Positions 44,475 to 54,056 of a stretch of 63,832 nt of DNA are shown piece by piece. This DNA is from Verrucomicrobiia bacterium. Its GTDB lineage: Bacteria; Verrucomicrobiota; Verrucomicrobiia; Verrucomicrobiales; DEV007. The number at the start of each line of letters is the position of its first letter. The first letter of the stretch is position 1. The translations under genes were made by a program, and so were the position numbers. Below the pieces are notes generated by a model. The model did no database searches and had not been told where the DNA came from. It saw only the letters and a list, made by a program, of their open reading frames with translations. Where the stretch lies: positions 1-63,832 of the forward strand of contig JAGROY010000111.1 of the NCBI GenBank assembly GCA_020439995.1. The letters run 5' to 3'.

Positions 44475-45476
44475 TTAAAGATTTGCGTAGAAATCAGGCA
44501 CGTTGATTGGCGCATTCACTGGATCACCTTTGCGTTGAATAATAATACCCGACTCAAGGGCAGTGCCCGAAGCATCGGTTCCAACTTGACCGACTGGACG
44601 CCATCCGTTACCACCCGCAATACCACCTGTCTTCAGGAAGTAGCGATTGTATCCCCCATTTCCGTCTGGATTCCAGATGATATCCGAAGCAGTATCCGAT
44701 GCGGCCGTCTCGACAATCGCATCCAGTTTTGTCGTAGCCAAAGTTTGACCGACAGGTGCAATGCGGCTCACGAAATTGAATCCTTTCAGAAGAGGCACTG
44801 TCGCCTTCTGGGTTTGAACATGGCCTACGATGACGAGGTTAAGATCGGTAGTAGCCTTACTTTGGATGAAGAATGCATCTGTGTAGACAATCGGCTCATT
44901 TGAACGGTCTTGTGCGACTGCTCCGACCGCTCTCCAACCATTTCCACCAGCAATACCACCTTCTTTATAAAAGAAACGGTTGAATCCACCTTGTCCGTCC
45001 GGAATCCAGATAATGTCGGCCCCCGCATCCGATGAAGCCTTTGTGAGCCCAGCCTCATTCGCTGGACCGAAAATATCAGCCAAGGTCTTGGCAGCGCGCA
45101 CTTCATACGAATCACCAGCGGCAACTCCAGCAGCTGCGAAATCAGGACTGTCCAGGCCATTCGCGCCGTTGACAGTTGCTTCGATCACTGTGCCAGCAGC
45201 GGCACCTGATGTGATTTGTACCACCCATGTCTTCCCTTCAGCAGCAAGTGTGGTTGCGAAATCAGCGGCATCGTCCGTAAGGCCGGTCGCAGATACTCCA
45301 GTTGAAGTGCCAGCGGCAGAAATAGCCTCGGTAAGGTCAACACTGATGAGATTAAAGACACCTGCCTTGATCGTTTCCGTGCGGAAACCGACTGGTTTTG
45401 TGGTGTTTTCCTGTGCGGATGCGGAAGAGATAGCAGCTAGCGCTACTCCAGCGATCAATTTTAGATGGGTTTTCAT
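44475..45476 (-). CDS. Secreted repeat protein (resembles the verrucomicrobial TIGR02597 family)
   Basis: The 333-residue protein has a signal peptide (HLKLIAGVALAAISSASAQ). It carries two similar blocks of about 60 residues: ADIIWIPDGQGGFNRFFYKEGG...GNGWRAVG and SDIIWNPDGNGGYNRYFLKTGG...GNGWRPVG. The internal repeats and position after gspD suggest a secreted substrate or surface component. I recall a family named TIGR02597 with this look, but the name is not certain. ATG 45476 starts the signal peptide. The gap to gspD is 184 bp. Confidence 0.6.
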   Translation of the reverse strand: MKTHLKLIAGVALAAISSASAQENTTKPVGFRTETIKAGVFNLISVDLTEAISAAGTSTGVSATGLTDDAADFATTLAAEGKTWVVQITSGAAAGTVIEATVNGANGLDSPDFAAAGVAAGDSYEVRAAKTLADIFGPANEAGLTKASSDAGADIIWIPDGQGGFNRFFYKEGGIAGGNGWRAVGAVAQDRSNEPIVYTDAFFIQSKATTDLNLVIVGHVQTQKATVPLLKGFNFVSRIAPVGQTLATTKLDAIVETAASDTASDIIWNPDGNGGYNRYFLKTGGIAGGNGWRPVGQVGTDASGTALESGIIIQRKGDPVNAPINVPDFYANL

Positions 45477-45660
45477 GGTTTCTTTCAAGAGATAGTTTTC
45501 TATGGGCAACTATAAGATTACGGAATTCTTCCCAGAAGGGCAAGACTTTCTATCAATTTTTTTCTGCAATTGTTGCTTTCGGTGGTTGTTTTTTTCGCAG
45601 GCCTGGACACTGAATCACAAGCGATTCACGCTCAGAGCATTAGACATAACATCAGCGGAG

Positions 45661-48132
45661 TTAATTGCTGTTAAAAATGCCTTTGATCCACGATCCCAGG
45701 CTCTTTTTTCTAGTATTTTTAGCTCCACTCCCGGAAGCTGGGCGACTTTTCACCTCTGTTCCGTCCCCTTGTGTTGGATTTGCTCCGGTTTTTCCAGCGT
45801 CCTTCCACTGGATATCGCCATCGCGGCCAGGAAGCACCAGATTGTCGGTATCGTAGGTGGGCTGGGCGAATTCTTCGACTTCACTGGCGATCACGGAACG
45901 TCGCACTTGATCGGTATGCGCCGCGACCAACGAAGAGGTTGTCGTGATAATTCTCGGCTGGACGAAGATGAGCAGCTCGCTGCGGCTGAAGTCTTTTGTA
46001 GAATTTCCAAGCAGGGTCTTGAGCACCGGGATCTTGGTGATGAACGGAAGGCCTGAGTTCGTCTTCGACTCAGACTGCGAAATGAGTCCGCCGATCACGA
46101 CAACGCCGCCATTTGGGATTGTCACTGTTGTGTCCAGAGTCTGAGTGCTGATGATTGGAATCTCATCTCCGTTGATGTTGCTACTGCCAGTGATGTTGTC
46201 ATTCACCTGGGCAATCGTCAGAGTAACCTCGTTCTCGGAACTGATGAGTGGAGCGACTTGAAGCTCAAGCACTACATCTTCGAAATCGATCTGGGTATTG
46301 AGCGACTGGGTGCCACCGGTAACAACCGTAGACTGCTGTCCTCTGGGCACAGGCACTCGCTCACCAATAGAAATCGTCGCGACTTCGTTGTTTGCGGTGT
46401 ACACGAACGGACGCGCAAGGACTTTGAAATCGTTGCGATTCTGTAGTGCCCTGAGGTAGCCAGTAAAGTAGTCGCCGAACTGGGCATAGGTGTTCAGACC
46501 TGACGCGGATGCAGCCCCAAAGTCGGCGACCGTGCCCAGGCTTGTCGGATCGATGATTCCCGACCCGCCGGTGATGTTCCTGAATATTCCTGCGGCATTC
46601 ACCGTCTCTCCGCCCAGTTTGAAGTTTTCGACTGTGCGAAGGATATCAATTCCGAACTGAATATCGTCGCCCAGGGTCACCTGCGCCAGCACTGCTGAAA
46701 TGTAGACCTGCAAGGGGCGCACGTCCATTTTCTCGATGAGATCCGTGATGAAGCTAAGGTGCTCTGGTGGGCCTGAAACGATGATACTGTTAGAGCGGGG
46801 GTCGGCGATCAACAGGGTTTTATCCACTGTGACGGACTGGGGGAACAACTGCTGGGTTTGTAGCTGGCGACCTGACCCGCCTCCTGCCGCCCCGCCGCTG
46901 CGGCTGGAGCGCGAGCTGCTGGTCTGATTACCAGCAAAGCCCTGATTTGCCTGATTTCCGAAATTGCCGCCACTGTTCTGAGTCTGCCGATTCTGCCGGG
47001 TCTGACCGCCAGCACCACCGATCGCACCACCTGCACCGGAAGCACCGCGCGATGAAAATCGCTCAAGCCCACCTGCTGCGACATCCAGGAAATCGATCAC
47101 AGAAAAGTAGCGCAGCCGCTTTGTCAGCAGGGATTCAACCTCGGCTGGCTGGTCGAACTCCAGCACGAGGCTCTCGATGTAGTCGACATCGACGTTCCGA
47201 CCGTTGAGCAGGATTCGGTTTGTCCGGGCATCGGCCTGGACGATCACGCCACTTCCGGTTGAAATCGTGGGCTCGGCCTGACCGTCACCGCCCCCGCCAG
47301 TCGCCCCCTGAAGAGGAACGGGCACAGCGTTAGGATTTGCCGCATTGTTCGCCAGCCGTTGCGCGGCGGTTCTTGCTCCGACCCGACCGTTTTGCGACCG
47401 CAACTGCTCCTGAGCGCTGATTAGCTCTGTAATCTTCCCTGCCACTTCCTCTGCATCCGCGAGGCGCAGCTGTATGAAACGGTTCTCCCGCGCCTGCTCG
47501 CGGACGTCGATTTGTTCTTTGAGCGCAATCAGAGTGCGGACGACAGGAACCGTTGCGGAAATGATGACCGTTCCTGCACTGGGGATGGGTGTGTAGCGCC
47601 ATGATTGAGGAGGCATCAGGGTCGTGAATTGCTGTGCTGCCTCTTCAGCCCCCACATACTGCAGCCGCATCGAGTAGTTGACGAAGGCGTTTCCTTCCGG
47701 CAGTTCTGATGGATCAGAGTAGAGCACTTTTTGATAGCCTGGCTCGGGGGAAGGAAAATCGAATGGCGTTCCAGCAGCCCAGGAAACGACCTTCTCCATA
47801 CCAGGTCGCTCTGGGAGAATTGCAACCCCTGCGTAGTAAAGGCTGCCCTTGATGAAATCGATGGCCTGCTGCTTGGTCATCGCCACATTAGGATTCTGCA
47901 CAATGTGCACCGTGGCTTCAATCCCTGGTGTGCGGATGAGATGATTTCCTGACAGTGTTTCGTAATAGATCAGCACCTCTTCGAGATCAGTGCCGGGAAA
48001 CACGATGTTTGTAATATCCGCTTCCTGGCCCCATGAGCGACCCGAACTGACCACAAAGACGGCCAGGCAAAATGCCGCGATAGCCGATCGACGGCACCTG
48101 AGGGGACTTGAGTTCAATAGTATGGATGGCAT
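45661..48132 (-). CDS. gspD: Type II secretion system secretin GspD
   Basis: The 823-residue outer-membrane secretin has a signal sequence and N0/N1-type domains (about residues 30-300). A Gly/Gln-rich linker runs over about residues 355-420. The C-terminal secretin domain ends with GGVVVIGGLISQSESKTNSG and IPVLKTLLGNSTKDF, the family signature. It forms the export channel. It is the last T2SS gene, 69 bp after the GspC/PilP-like gene. The Gly-rich insert is unusual in length. The long C-terminal tail lacks a recognised pilotin-binding motif. Confidence 0.93.
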   Translation of the reverse strand: MPSILLNSSPLRCRRSAIAAFCLAVFVVSSGRSWGQEADITNIVFPGTDLEEVLIYYETLSGNHLIRTPGIEATVHIVQNPNVAMTKQQAIDFIKGSLYYAGVAILPERPGMEKVVSWAAGTPFDFPSPEPGYQKVLYSDPSELPEGNAFVNYSMRLQYVGAEEAAQQFTTLMPPQSWRYTPIPSAGTVIISATVPVVRTLIALKEQIDVREQARENRFIQLRLADAEEVAGKITELISAQEQLRSQNGRVGARTAAQRLANNAANPNAVPVPLQGATGGGGDGQAEPTISTGSGVIVQADARTNRILLNGRNVDVDYIESLVLEFDQPAEVESLLTKRLRYFSVIDFLDVAAGGLERFSSRGASGAGGAIGGAGGQTRQNRQTQNSGGNFGNQANQGFAGNQTSSSRSSRSGGAAGGGSGRQLQTQQLFPQSVTVDKTLLIADPRSNSIIVSGPPEHLSFITDLIEKMDVRPLQVYISAVLAQVTLGDDIQFGIDILRTVENFKLGGETVNAAGIFRNITGGSGIIDPTSLGTVADFGAASASGLNTYAQFGDYFTGYLRALQNRNDFKVLARPFVYTANNEVATISIGERVPVPRGQQSTVVTGGTQSLNTQIDFEDVVLELQVAPLISSENEVTLTIAQVNDNITGSSNINGDEIPIISTQTLDTTVTIPNGGVVVIGGLISQSESKTNSGLPFITKIPVLKTLLGNSTKDFSRSELLIFVQPRIITTTSSLVAAHTDQVRRSVIASEVEEFAQPTYDTDNLVLPGRDGDIQWKDAGKTGANPTQGDGTEVKSRPASGSGAKNTRKKSLGSWIKGIFNSN

Positions 48133-48201
48133 GTGATTCGTCTTCCTGAAAATTCTTAGCTTTGTAAAGTGATGTGAGTCGGTGCGGGCTGCGTGAAAAA
48201 C

Positions 48202-48978
48202 TTAACGTTTAGGCGGGAGAATAACGCGCCTTCTTGGCTCACGCTTGGAGCCCTGTTGCGTGGTGCTCGCCCTACCATTGTTTGAGCCGTTCGCGCGGTT
48301 CTGGAGCATTTGACGAATTTGCGCCGCAGCGTCCGTTTTATTGTTGTTCCCGGCGGCGGCAGCAGCAGTGGCTGGCGCTTGAGGCTGATTGCCAAGCCCA
48401 GGGACACCTTGAGCAGCCTGCCCGGGCTTGCCTCTAGGCGCTTGCTTTGCACCACCTACCGCACCGCCTACGGATTTGCCTCCGGCGAACGTCGCTGGCT
48501 TTAAGTACTTGTCGCTAAAGCCGATATTCCCAGATTTTCCGGCACGACGCACGACAATCTCTGTCTTCCTGTAATTGCGTTCCTGCTTCACATTGAGCAG
48601 CTCGAACCCATCCTCAGTAACTTTCCCAGTCTCCAGATAGTGCTTTTCCTTCGGATCCTTGAGGTTGACTACTGTAACCCGCCAGACGTTTCCGCGCTTC
48701 GAGTAGCCGGCCAGCGTGTAATCTTCAAATGGCGGTGGCCCCGGGTCGACTTCTTCGGGTTCTTCGACAATGATTTCAAACGGTGATCGTTCGGCCCAGA
48801 TCGACTCGTAGCGGTTCATCTTGTAACGCTTGGGAGTCAGGTCTGGCAGCTCAGCTGCTGCGCCGTTTGTATCTTCGCTGTCCTGTGCTGCTGTGTGGCT
48901 GAGCGGAAGGATCGATCCACCGATTGCCACCGCCGCTATCCAAAGCGGTATCCTGTTGAATATTTTTTCCATCATCAT
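48202..48978 (-). CDS. GspC/PilP-like inner-membrane component
   Basis: The 258-residue protein has an N-terminal helix (PLWIAAVAIGGSILPL) and a beta domain of about 80 residues. That domain is DYTLAGYSKRGNVWRVTVVN...KTEIVVRRAGK, which looks like the homology region of GspC or the PilP domain that docks on the secretin N0 domain. A low-complexity Pro/Ala/Gly/Asn-rich tail follows. The position next to gspD supports this role. ATG 48978 is chosen: AAAGGAAACAGG lies just upstream, and ATG 48993 lacks a site. The family call is inferred from structure-like pattern and context. Confidence 0.6.
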   Translation of the reverse strand: MMMEKIFNRIPLWIAAVAIGGSILPLSHTAAQDSEDTNGAAAELPDLTPKRYKMNRYESIWAERSPFEIIVEEPEEVDPGPPPFEDYTLAGYSKRGNVWRVTVVNLKDPKEKHYLETGKVTEDGFELLNVKQERNYRKTEIVVRRAGKSGNIGFSDKYLKPATFAGGKSVGGAVGGAKQAPRGKPGQAAQGVPGLGNQPQAPATAAAAAGNNNKTDAAAQIRQMLQNRANGSNNGRASTTQQGSKREPRRRVILPPKR

Positions 48979-48994
48979 CCTGTTTCCTTTCATC

Positions 48995-49795
48995 TTATTG
49001 CGGTTTGTCGTCGTTTCCGGATTCATTCAGCACGGGAAGTTGTCCGTCACCGGTAGTGTTGGCAGCGGGAGTCGGCGTCGCTCCCGGAGGCAGTGCGATG
49101 CTCCTTTTCAAAGGCTCTGGCAGTCCGGCAGCGGAGGTTCCCGGCCCGGGCGGCAGGACACCACCGCCACCGCCACCGCCATCACCATCGCCAGCAGGTG
49201 TCGGGGGAGCGGGCACGCCGACGGGCATTTCGACGGTGGGAGCGGCAGTGCCATTGGCAACAATCTCCGGGCTGTCTGGGTTCCACCACTGCTCGATGGT
49301 GAATTCCAGGAAGAGCGTGGTCGGCTCTTTTGGCTTTGCCTTGAGGTCGAACGAAGTGATGGAGCGGAACTCCTCCGGATCCTGCAGCGAGAACACAAGC
49401 GGCAACAGCTGATCGATGGTGCCGGAAAGCTTCACTTCAAGAATCGAACGCATGTAGCCATCCTTTAGCTCAGGCTCTCTCGGTTGCAGCTCTGGAACCA
49501 GATTGAAAGAACTGGCACGCTGCTCGACGAACTTGAGCAGAAAGGTCTTCATCTCATCCTGCGAGCGATAGACCTTCACACGGCTCATCAGCCACTGTTC
49601 TTTTTGCCGGGAATCTGCTTCCTGACTCTGATAGACGTCGGCAGTTTTCAGTTTTCCTGTCAATTCCTGCTTTTGCAGAATCAGGGCATTTTGACGCGCC
49701 ATCAGCTCCTTGTAGCCATAGGCATTCACAAGGATGAATGCCACGATGCAGAAAATCAGGAGCAGACGAAATTCGCTGGGTTTCAGTTTAGCCAT
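48995..49795 (-). CDS. PilO/GspM-like inner-membrane protein
   Basis: The 266-residue protein has one N-terminal membrane helix (LLLIFCIVAFILVNAYGY), a coiled-coil stretch and a ferredoxin-like beta region (about residues 100-180). This is the architecture of PilO/GspM, which connects the inner-membrane platform to the pseudopilus. The tail is Pro/Gly-rich with a run GDGDGGGGGGGVLPPGPG. It starts 6 bp after the GspL stop and is followed by the GspC/PilP-like gene 16 bp downstream. Confidence 0.7.
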   Translation of the reverse strand: MAKLKPSEFRLLLIFCIVAFILVNAYGYKELMARQNALILQKQELTGKLKTADVYQSQEADSRQKEQWLMSRVKVYRSQDEMKTFLLKFVEQRASSFNLVPELQPREPELKDGYMRSILEVKLSGTIDQLLPLVFSLQDPEEFRSITSFDLKAKPKEPTTLFLEFTIEQWWNPDSPEIVANGTAAPTVEMPVGVPAPPTPAGDGDGGGGGGGVLPPGPGTSAAGLPEPLKRSIALPPGATPTPAANTTGDGQLPVLNESGNDDKPQ

Positions 49796-49801
49796 AGCGT
49801 G

Positions 49802-51058
49802 TTAGTAGTTCCTCTCTCCGTTAATCATAAACCGGACTCTACCCGTTCTTTTGTCCGGAGTAGGTGATGGGATTTTCCATTCGAAGTCCTGTAGATCTTT
49901 GTGATCCTGGATTTTCTGCTGATACCGAATGGCAGTGGCAGCGTCCTTCGCCATACCTGCGATTGCTACCTTGTCGGAACTGATGTTGAAGGAGTCGAAG
50001 TTGACCTGGTCCAGCGCCCCCAGCCCTCTTAATGCCTCCGTAACTCGGTAGAAAATTTCGATCGGATATCGGTCGACATCCATGGTCTCCATCGCCACGC
50101 CCCACATCCGTTGCACCCGAGGCACGAGATCAAAGTAGTGCTGCTTGGTAGCAGCCACCCGCTTCAGCTCATTGACCTCTCTGAGGTCGATCAGATACCG
50201 CGCGACGAAAAACGCCGCGACTGCACAGTAGACAAGACCTGCCATCAGCAGCGCGTTTTTGATCTTCTGGCGCTTCTTCGCCTCAATCCGATCCAGTGCC
50301 ACCTCGGTGGGCAACAGTGTGGAATGCTTGAGCGGCAAGACCGGTGCTGGGCGCTTCTGGTGAAGGACTTTGCACTCAAACGTCTCGGACAAAAGGTCGC
50401 TGACTCCTTCATCGATATCATTCGTCCACAGCGTCACGCCATCGATCTGCTCCACCACTTTCTGCATGCCCAACTGCATGAGCAGGCAGTTCAATTCGTG
50501 CACCACCCCGGCATCCACACGTGAAGCGGTGAGGCCCTGAAAATACACCAGCATGTCGCGACGGGTGATGGCCACGACCAGCTTGCCGAGTTCCTTCCAC
50601 AGCACCAGCTGGTTCTCGGGTAGATAAAACAGGGCTGGCGATGCTTCGAATTCACGCGCCCCGCCTTTTGGCAGCTCATGCTTGAACGAGCTGTCCAGCA
50701 CCGTGGCCAAAGTGAGCGTCTGCGCTTCCTCGCGATCGACCACAGTGTAATCTATCAGCTTTCCGGCGATCGTCTCTGGCCGCATTCCCAGCTTCTCCAG
50801 CTGCATGTCCACCACGCTGCCGAGAAGGTCTTCATCCGCCGTCGATGCCCAGATCGGAATTGCATACGCGGCAGTGACAGGGAAGCCGTAAACTTGAATC
50901 TCCTTGAAGGAAGCGGCAGAGCCACCATCGGCAGTGGCCACTTTCTCCGACAATTGGTACCCGTCGCCGGATGGCTTCCAGCGTTCCCATCCATCTTCGC
51001 CGGGCAGACAGATGGTGGTTTCCGCTTTCTTGTTGGAACTGGATGGACTGTTACTCAT
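49802..51058 (-). CDS. gspL: GspL-like (PilM/PilN-type) T2SS platform protein
   Basis: The 418-residue protein has a cytosolic domain of about 260 residues with actin-like-fold features of GspL/PilM. One transmembrane helix follows (LLMAGLVYCAVAAFFVARYLI, near residue 285), then a PilN-like periplasmic domain. GspL links the GspE ATPase to the platform. Its start codon abuts the stop of gspK (51059). The call rests on topology and position between gspK and the PilO-like gene. Confidence 0.72.
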   Translation of the reverse strand: MSNSPSSSNKKAETTICLPGEDGWERWKPSGDGYQLSEKVATADGGSAASFKEIQVYGFPVTAAYAIPIWASTADEDLLGSVVDMQLEKLGMRPETIAGKLIDYTVVDREEAQTLTLATVLDSSFKHELPKGGAREFEASPALFYLPENQLVLWKELGKLVVAITRRDMLVYFQGLTASRVDAGVVHELNCLLMQLGMQKVVEQIDGVTLWTNDIDEGVSDLLSETFECKVLHQKRPAPVLPLKHSTLLPTEVALDRIEAKKRQKIKNALLMAGLVYCAVAAFFVARYLIDLREVNELKRVAATKQHYFDLVPRVQRMWGVAMETMDVDRYPIEIFYRVTEALRGLGALDQVNFDSFNISSDKVAIAGMAKDAATAIRYQQKIQDHKDLQDFEWKIPSPTPDKRTGRVRFMINGERNY

Positions 51059-52036
51059 TTAATCAAAAAGGGGAACTTCCTCCCGGCTTAAAATCTGTGG
51101 GGTGCGTCCTTGCGTGCGAATGACGATCTCGATCTTCTTGCGAAAATCTCCGACCGTACCGATGCTTTCGATGCGCTTCGTGTTGTCGTTCAGAGTGAGT
51201 CTGCTTTGCAAGATCGGATCTTCCAGAACTCCCAGAACCGGAAAAACTTCGGCTAGGCTGTTGAATTTGTAGTCATCCTCAGTGTCCTCGATACCATCCT
51301 CGCCCCATCGCATTTTGACAAGCTCCTCTGCCGCGCCAATTTCGGCACCGGTCGCCAGAGAGATCGCCTCGGCATCCGCTTCGTTCATATCCAGCTTGCC
51401 GCCACTGTAGATGGTAAAAAAGTCCCGCCAGTTGCGCTTGGCGGCGATCACCTGATCCATTCCGCGCACCAGCAGCATCTCGTCCAGCGAGTAAAACGGG
51501 CGATTGAAAGGGTAGTTTGCGAAACCCAGCTCAAAATAATATTCGTTCTCAGCACCGTGGAGGCCAGTCACCATATCGTCCTGATCGATCCAGTCCCGCA
51601 ATGCTTCGACTAATTCGTCTGCCGCATCTCGGAACTCAGTTCCAGGGATATCCGATCCAGACAGCCACTGGGCAAAGATGTCCTGCAGCAGCCTGTCCCC
51701 CTCGTCCGCCTGTTGAAGAATTGCGTTGATGTTGAACTTCCCCCCTTCTCCACGGATTTTCACCCGGAAGGATTCGCCAGGATAGACCTCCCGGTTGAGC
51801 AGCAGGTAGTCCGTTTCTTTGGTGCTGGGATTCACTCCCACCGCGATCCCCATTTCGGCTAACTGCATGGCTCTGAAAGCCTTTTTCTGACTGATTGTGA
51901 GCCGAACGTCATTCCTGAGCACCCGGACGGTGGTGAAAATCAGCAGGCTGAGCACAGCAATCAGCCAGAACACCGTAATCAGGGCGGCTGCGCGCTCTGA
52001 TCGGGCTCTCTTTTTCAGCTGATTACTAAAATTCAT
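51059..52036 (-). CDS. gspK: T2SS minor pseudopilin GspK
   Basis: The 325-residue protein has a prepilin-type N-terminus (a basic stretch, then AALITVFWLIAVLSLLIFTTV) and the GspK helical insert. The conserved regions are GGKFNINAILQQ, DELVEALRDWIDQDD, YSLDEMLLVRG and FFTIYSGGKLDMNEA. GspK caps the pseudopilus tip with GspI and GspJ. The gene ends directly against the gspL start. Confidence 0.88.
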   Translation of the reverse strand: MNFSNQLKKRARSERAAALITVFWLIAVLSLLIFTTVRVLRNDVRLTISQKKAFRAMQLAEMGIAVGVNPSTKETDYLLLNREVYPGESFRVKIRGEGGKFNINAILQQADEGDRLLQDIFAQWLSGSDIPGTEFRDAADELVEALRDWIDQDDMVTGLHGAENEYYFELGFANYPFNRPFYSLDEMLLVRGMDQVIAAKRNWRDFFTIYSGGKLDMNEADAEAISLATGAEIGAAEELVKMRWGEDGIEDTEDDYKFNSLAEVFPVLGVLEDPILQSRLTLNDNTKRIESIGTVGDFRKKIEIVIRTQGRTPQILSREEVPLFD

Positions 52037-52108
52037 TAAAATTCTAAGAAAAGTTTAATACTATGCATCTGCGAGCTTTTTCCAGTGAAAACCCCGAATA
52101 GATGAAAA

Positions 52109-53023
52109 TCATCGTCCCCCTCCCGCACCAGGTACACCGGGAACTCCCCCACCGCCACCGGCACCGGCACCGCGACCTCCGCCAGTCCCCGCACCTCTGC
52201 CACCACCGCCTTGGCCACCACGACCGCCGCCGCCCTGGCCTCGACCACCACCGCCCTGGCCACCACGACCTCCGCCCGGGCCAGCACCTGGCCCACCGCC
52301 CTGGCCCTGACCACCGCCAGCGCCGGGTGCACCTCCTGCGCCAGGAGTTCCGGTATTAATGGATCGCACCACCTGCTCGGGATTCACTACCGTTGGTATC
52401 CAGAAGACAACGGACACGGGATTCGAGCCGTCGAGAAACTGGACATTTAATTCAATCAATGATGGGCGTGCTGTCTTCTCGTCCCATTCCGTCACCCACT
52501 CTTCATTGCGCTGATCATAGACGCGCCATTGCAACATCTTCATCTGATCCATGATCATCAAGCTCGGGGCGGACTCGTCGAGCCGCTTATCGTTGATGTA
52601 CTCGTCAGCCTGTTCTTCATCGAGATAGAAGATCCGGGACTCCAGCCAGCCGTTGGGAGAATTAGCGGTGCGCAGAACAATGGCTCGCGATCCTGCGGGA
52701 ATTCCAGACCAGGCGAAGGCCATGGGATATTCAATGAAAGCAATTTCTGATTCACTGCCTCTCGAGTCCAACGGCCGTAGCAAGACCTGTCCATTGCCCG
52801 GCGTTCCCTCAAACGTGCGACGCAACAGCTCAAGGTAGCTGTGAATTTTCATCGAGTATTGCTGATTCTCTGTCACCTCAGCTGCGACCTTCAGAGACCC
52901 GCGCGCCACAGCAAAGACACCACCGACGAGCAGCGCCATCAGTGCAAGACCAAGCACTACCTCAACAAGAGTGAATCCCTTGTTGATGCGCTGCCCGCTG
53001 AGCTGTTTGTCGCTAAATCTCAT
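52109..53023 (-). CDS. gspJ: T2SS minor pseudopilin GspJ with Gly-rich tail
   Basis: The 304-residue protein has a prepilin motif (GFTLVEVVLGLALMALLVGG; the G-F junction is the prepilin peptidase site) and the GspJ beta domain, ending near NPEQVVRSI. The last 85 residues are almost entirely Gly with Arg, Gln, Pro and Ala (repeats of GGRGGQGG type), unlike the usual GspJ. The tail is encoded in a repeated GGC/ACC-rich tract at about 52115-52340. It forms the tip complex with GspI and GspK. Confidence 0.82.
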   Translation of the reverse strand: MRFSDKQLSGQRINKGFTLVEVVLGLALMALLVGGVFAVARGSLKVAAEVTENQQYSMKIHSYLELLRRTFEGTPGNGQVLLRPLDSRGSESEIAFIEYPMAFAWSGIPAGSRAIVLRTANSPNGWLESRIFYLDEEQADEYINDKRLDESAPSLMIMDQMKMLQWRVYDQRNEEWVTEWDEKTARPSLIELNVQFLDGSNPVSVVFWIPTVVNPEQVVRSINTGTPGAGGAPGAGGGQGQGGGPGAGPGGGRGGQGGGGRGQGGGGRGGQGGGGRGAGTGGGRGAGAGGGGGVPGVPGAGGGR

Positions 53024-53042
53024 GTTTCAGGTAGAAATTACT

Positions 53043-53474
53043 TTACTGCGAGTAAAGGGGACCATAGCGCCACGTTTGCGCCTCCATCTCCCCCGCGTTC
53101 CCGTCGCGATTCCAGAATGCTTTGACGGTGATGACCCACATGTCCTGCAGCCCCTGACCTTCCTCATTCGTCAGAAAATCGTCTTCCATTTCCTCGACTC
53201 GGGTGAGCACCTGCACCCCCAGCTCATCTGGATCCGACACGGTCTCATATTCCTCCATCTGCTGCGCCTTGCTCGCCAGCGTTAACGCTGATTGAAGCCG
53301 CATCATCATGCGGATATCGAGCTGGCTCTGGGTAGCCGCCCGCGCACTGAAGTTCAACGCTTTGACTAAGCCAAGCCCGGCGATCCCAAACAAGGCGATC
53401 GCCAGCAGGACTTCAAGTAATATGAAGCCTTCCGTGTCTGCGATCGGTTGTGTCTGGAATTGAGTGCGGTTCAT
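53043..53474 (-). CDS. gspI: T2SS minor pseudopilin GspI
   Basis: The 143-residue protein has a prepilin N-terminus (EGFILLEVLLAIALFGIAGLGLV) followed by a short beta domain. The length and position between gspH and gspJ match GspI. GspI starts assembly of the pseudopilus tip complex with GspJ and GspK. It starts 15 bp after the gspH stop. Confidence 0.82.
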   Translation of the reverse strand: MNRTQFQTQPIADTEGFILLEVLLAIALFGIAGLGLVKALNFSARAATQSQLDIRMMMRLQSALTLASKAQQMEEYETVSDPDELGVQVLTRVEEMEDDFLTNEEGQGLQDMWVITVKAFWNRDGNAGEMEAQTWRYGPLYSQ

Positions 53475-53489
53475 GATCGCTAAAGCAAA

Positions 53490-54026
53490 TCAGTTAAACT
53501 GAGCATCTTCGCGTTCGACGTTGGCGGTGAGAGCATTGAATGTGATTTCGAGATACGAGCCATCGGAGAGCCGCTCAAAACGGATGCTCAGGGGTTCGCA
53601 AATGCCCGTGTGCTCGAACACCCAGCTATCAATCTTAATGGGCCTAAATTCCTTGTCCCGCCAGCGACGAATCGACATCTTTAAGTCAGCATCGATGTCA
53701 TAGCGCTTGATTGCAGGAATGTTCTCGTTGAGAACACCGTGCTGGTCGATGTAGTCCTCAGTGAACACCTGACCAGACGCCTGCAGCCGAATAGATCCCG
53801 GCGTGAGCAGTACCTGATGGGGGCGCTGCTCCACGATCGCGAACATCCTCGCCTGCTTGGCAAAGTCTTTCAACGCTTCCGCACCTCCGCGCAACTGGCG
53901 CTCGCCGGACACCGAATTGATCCGCAGAACCGTCATCCCAATCAGCAACGACAGTACCGACAGTACGATCACGATCTCGATCAACGTAAAGCCCGATGGC
54001 GAGCGCCGATGCTGGTTGAATCTCAT
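53490..54026 (-). CDS. gspH: T2SS minor pseudopilin GspH
   Basis: The 178-residue protein has the prepilin motif SGFTLIEIVIVLSVLSLLIG and a beta domain with the RLSDGSYLEITFNALTANV block typical of GspH. ATG 54026 (MRFNQHRRSPSGFTLIE) is preferred over 54047 because it leaves a short basic leader before the G-F cleavage site. It follows gspG by 30 bp. Confidence 0.82.
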   Translation of the reverse strand: MRFNQHRRSPSGFTLIEIVIVLSVLSLLIGMTVLRINSVSGERQLRGGAEALKDFAKQARMFAIVEQRPHQVLLTPGSIRLQASGQVFTEDYIDQHGVLNENIPAIKRYDIDADLKMSIRRWRDKEFRPIKIDSWVFEHTGICEPLSIRFERLSDGSYLEITFNALTANVEREDAQFN

Positions 54027-54056
54027 GGTTCTCCGGCTTGACAGCACAGCGCTCTC

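Noticed and set aside
52036..52450. Overlapping small proteins rich in His and Arg opposite gspJ
   Set aside because: They are antisense readings of the repetitive Gly codon tract in gspJ with no independent support.
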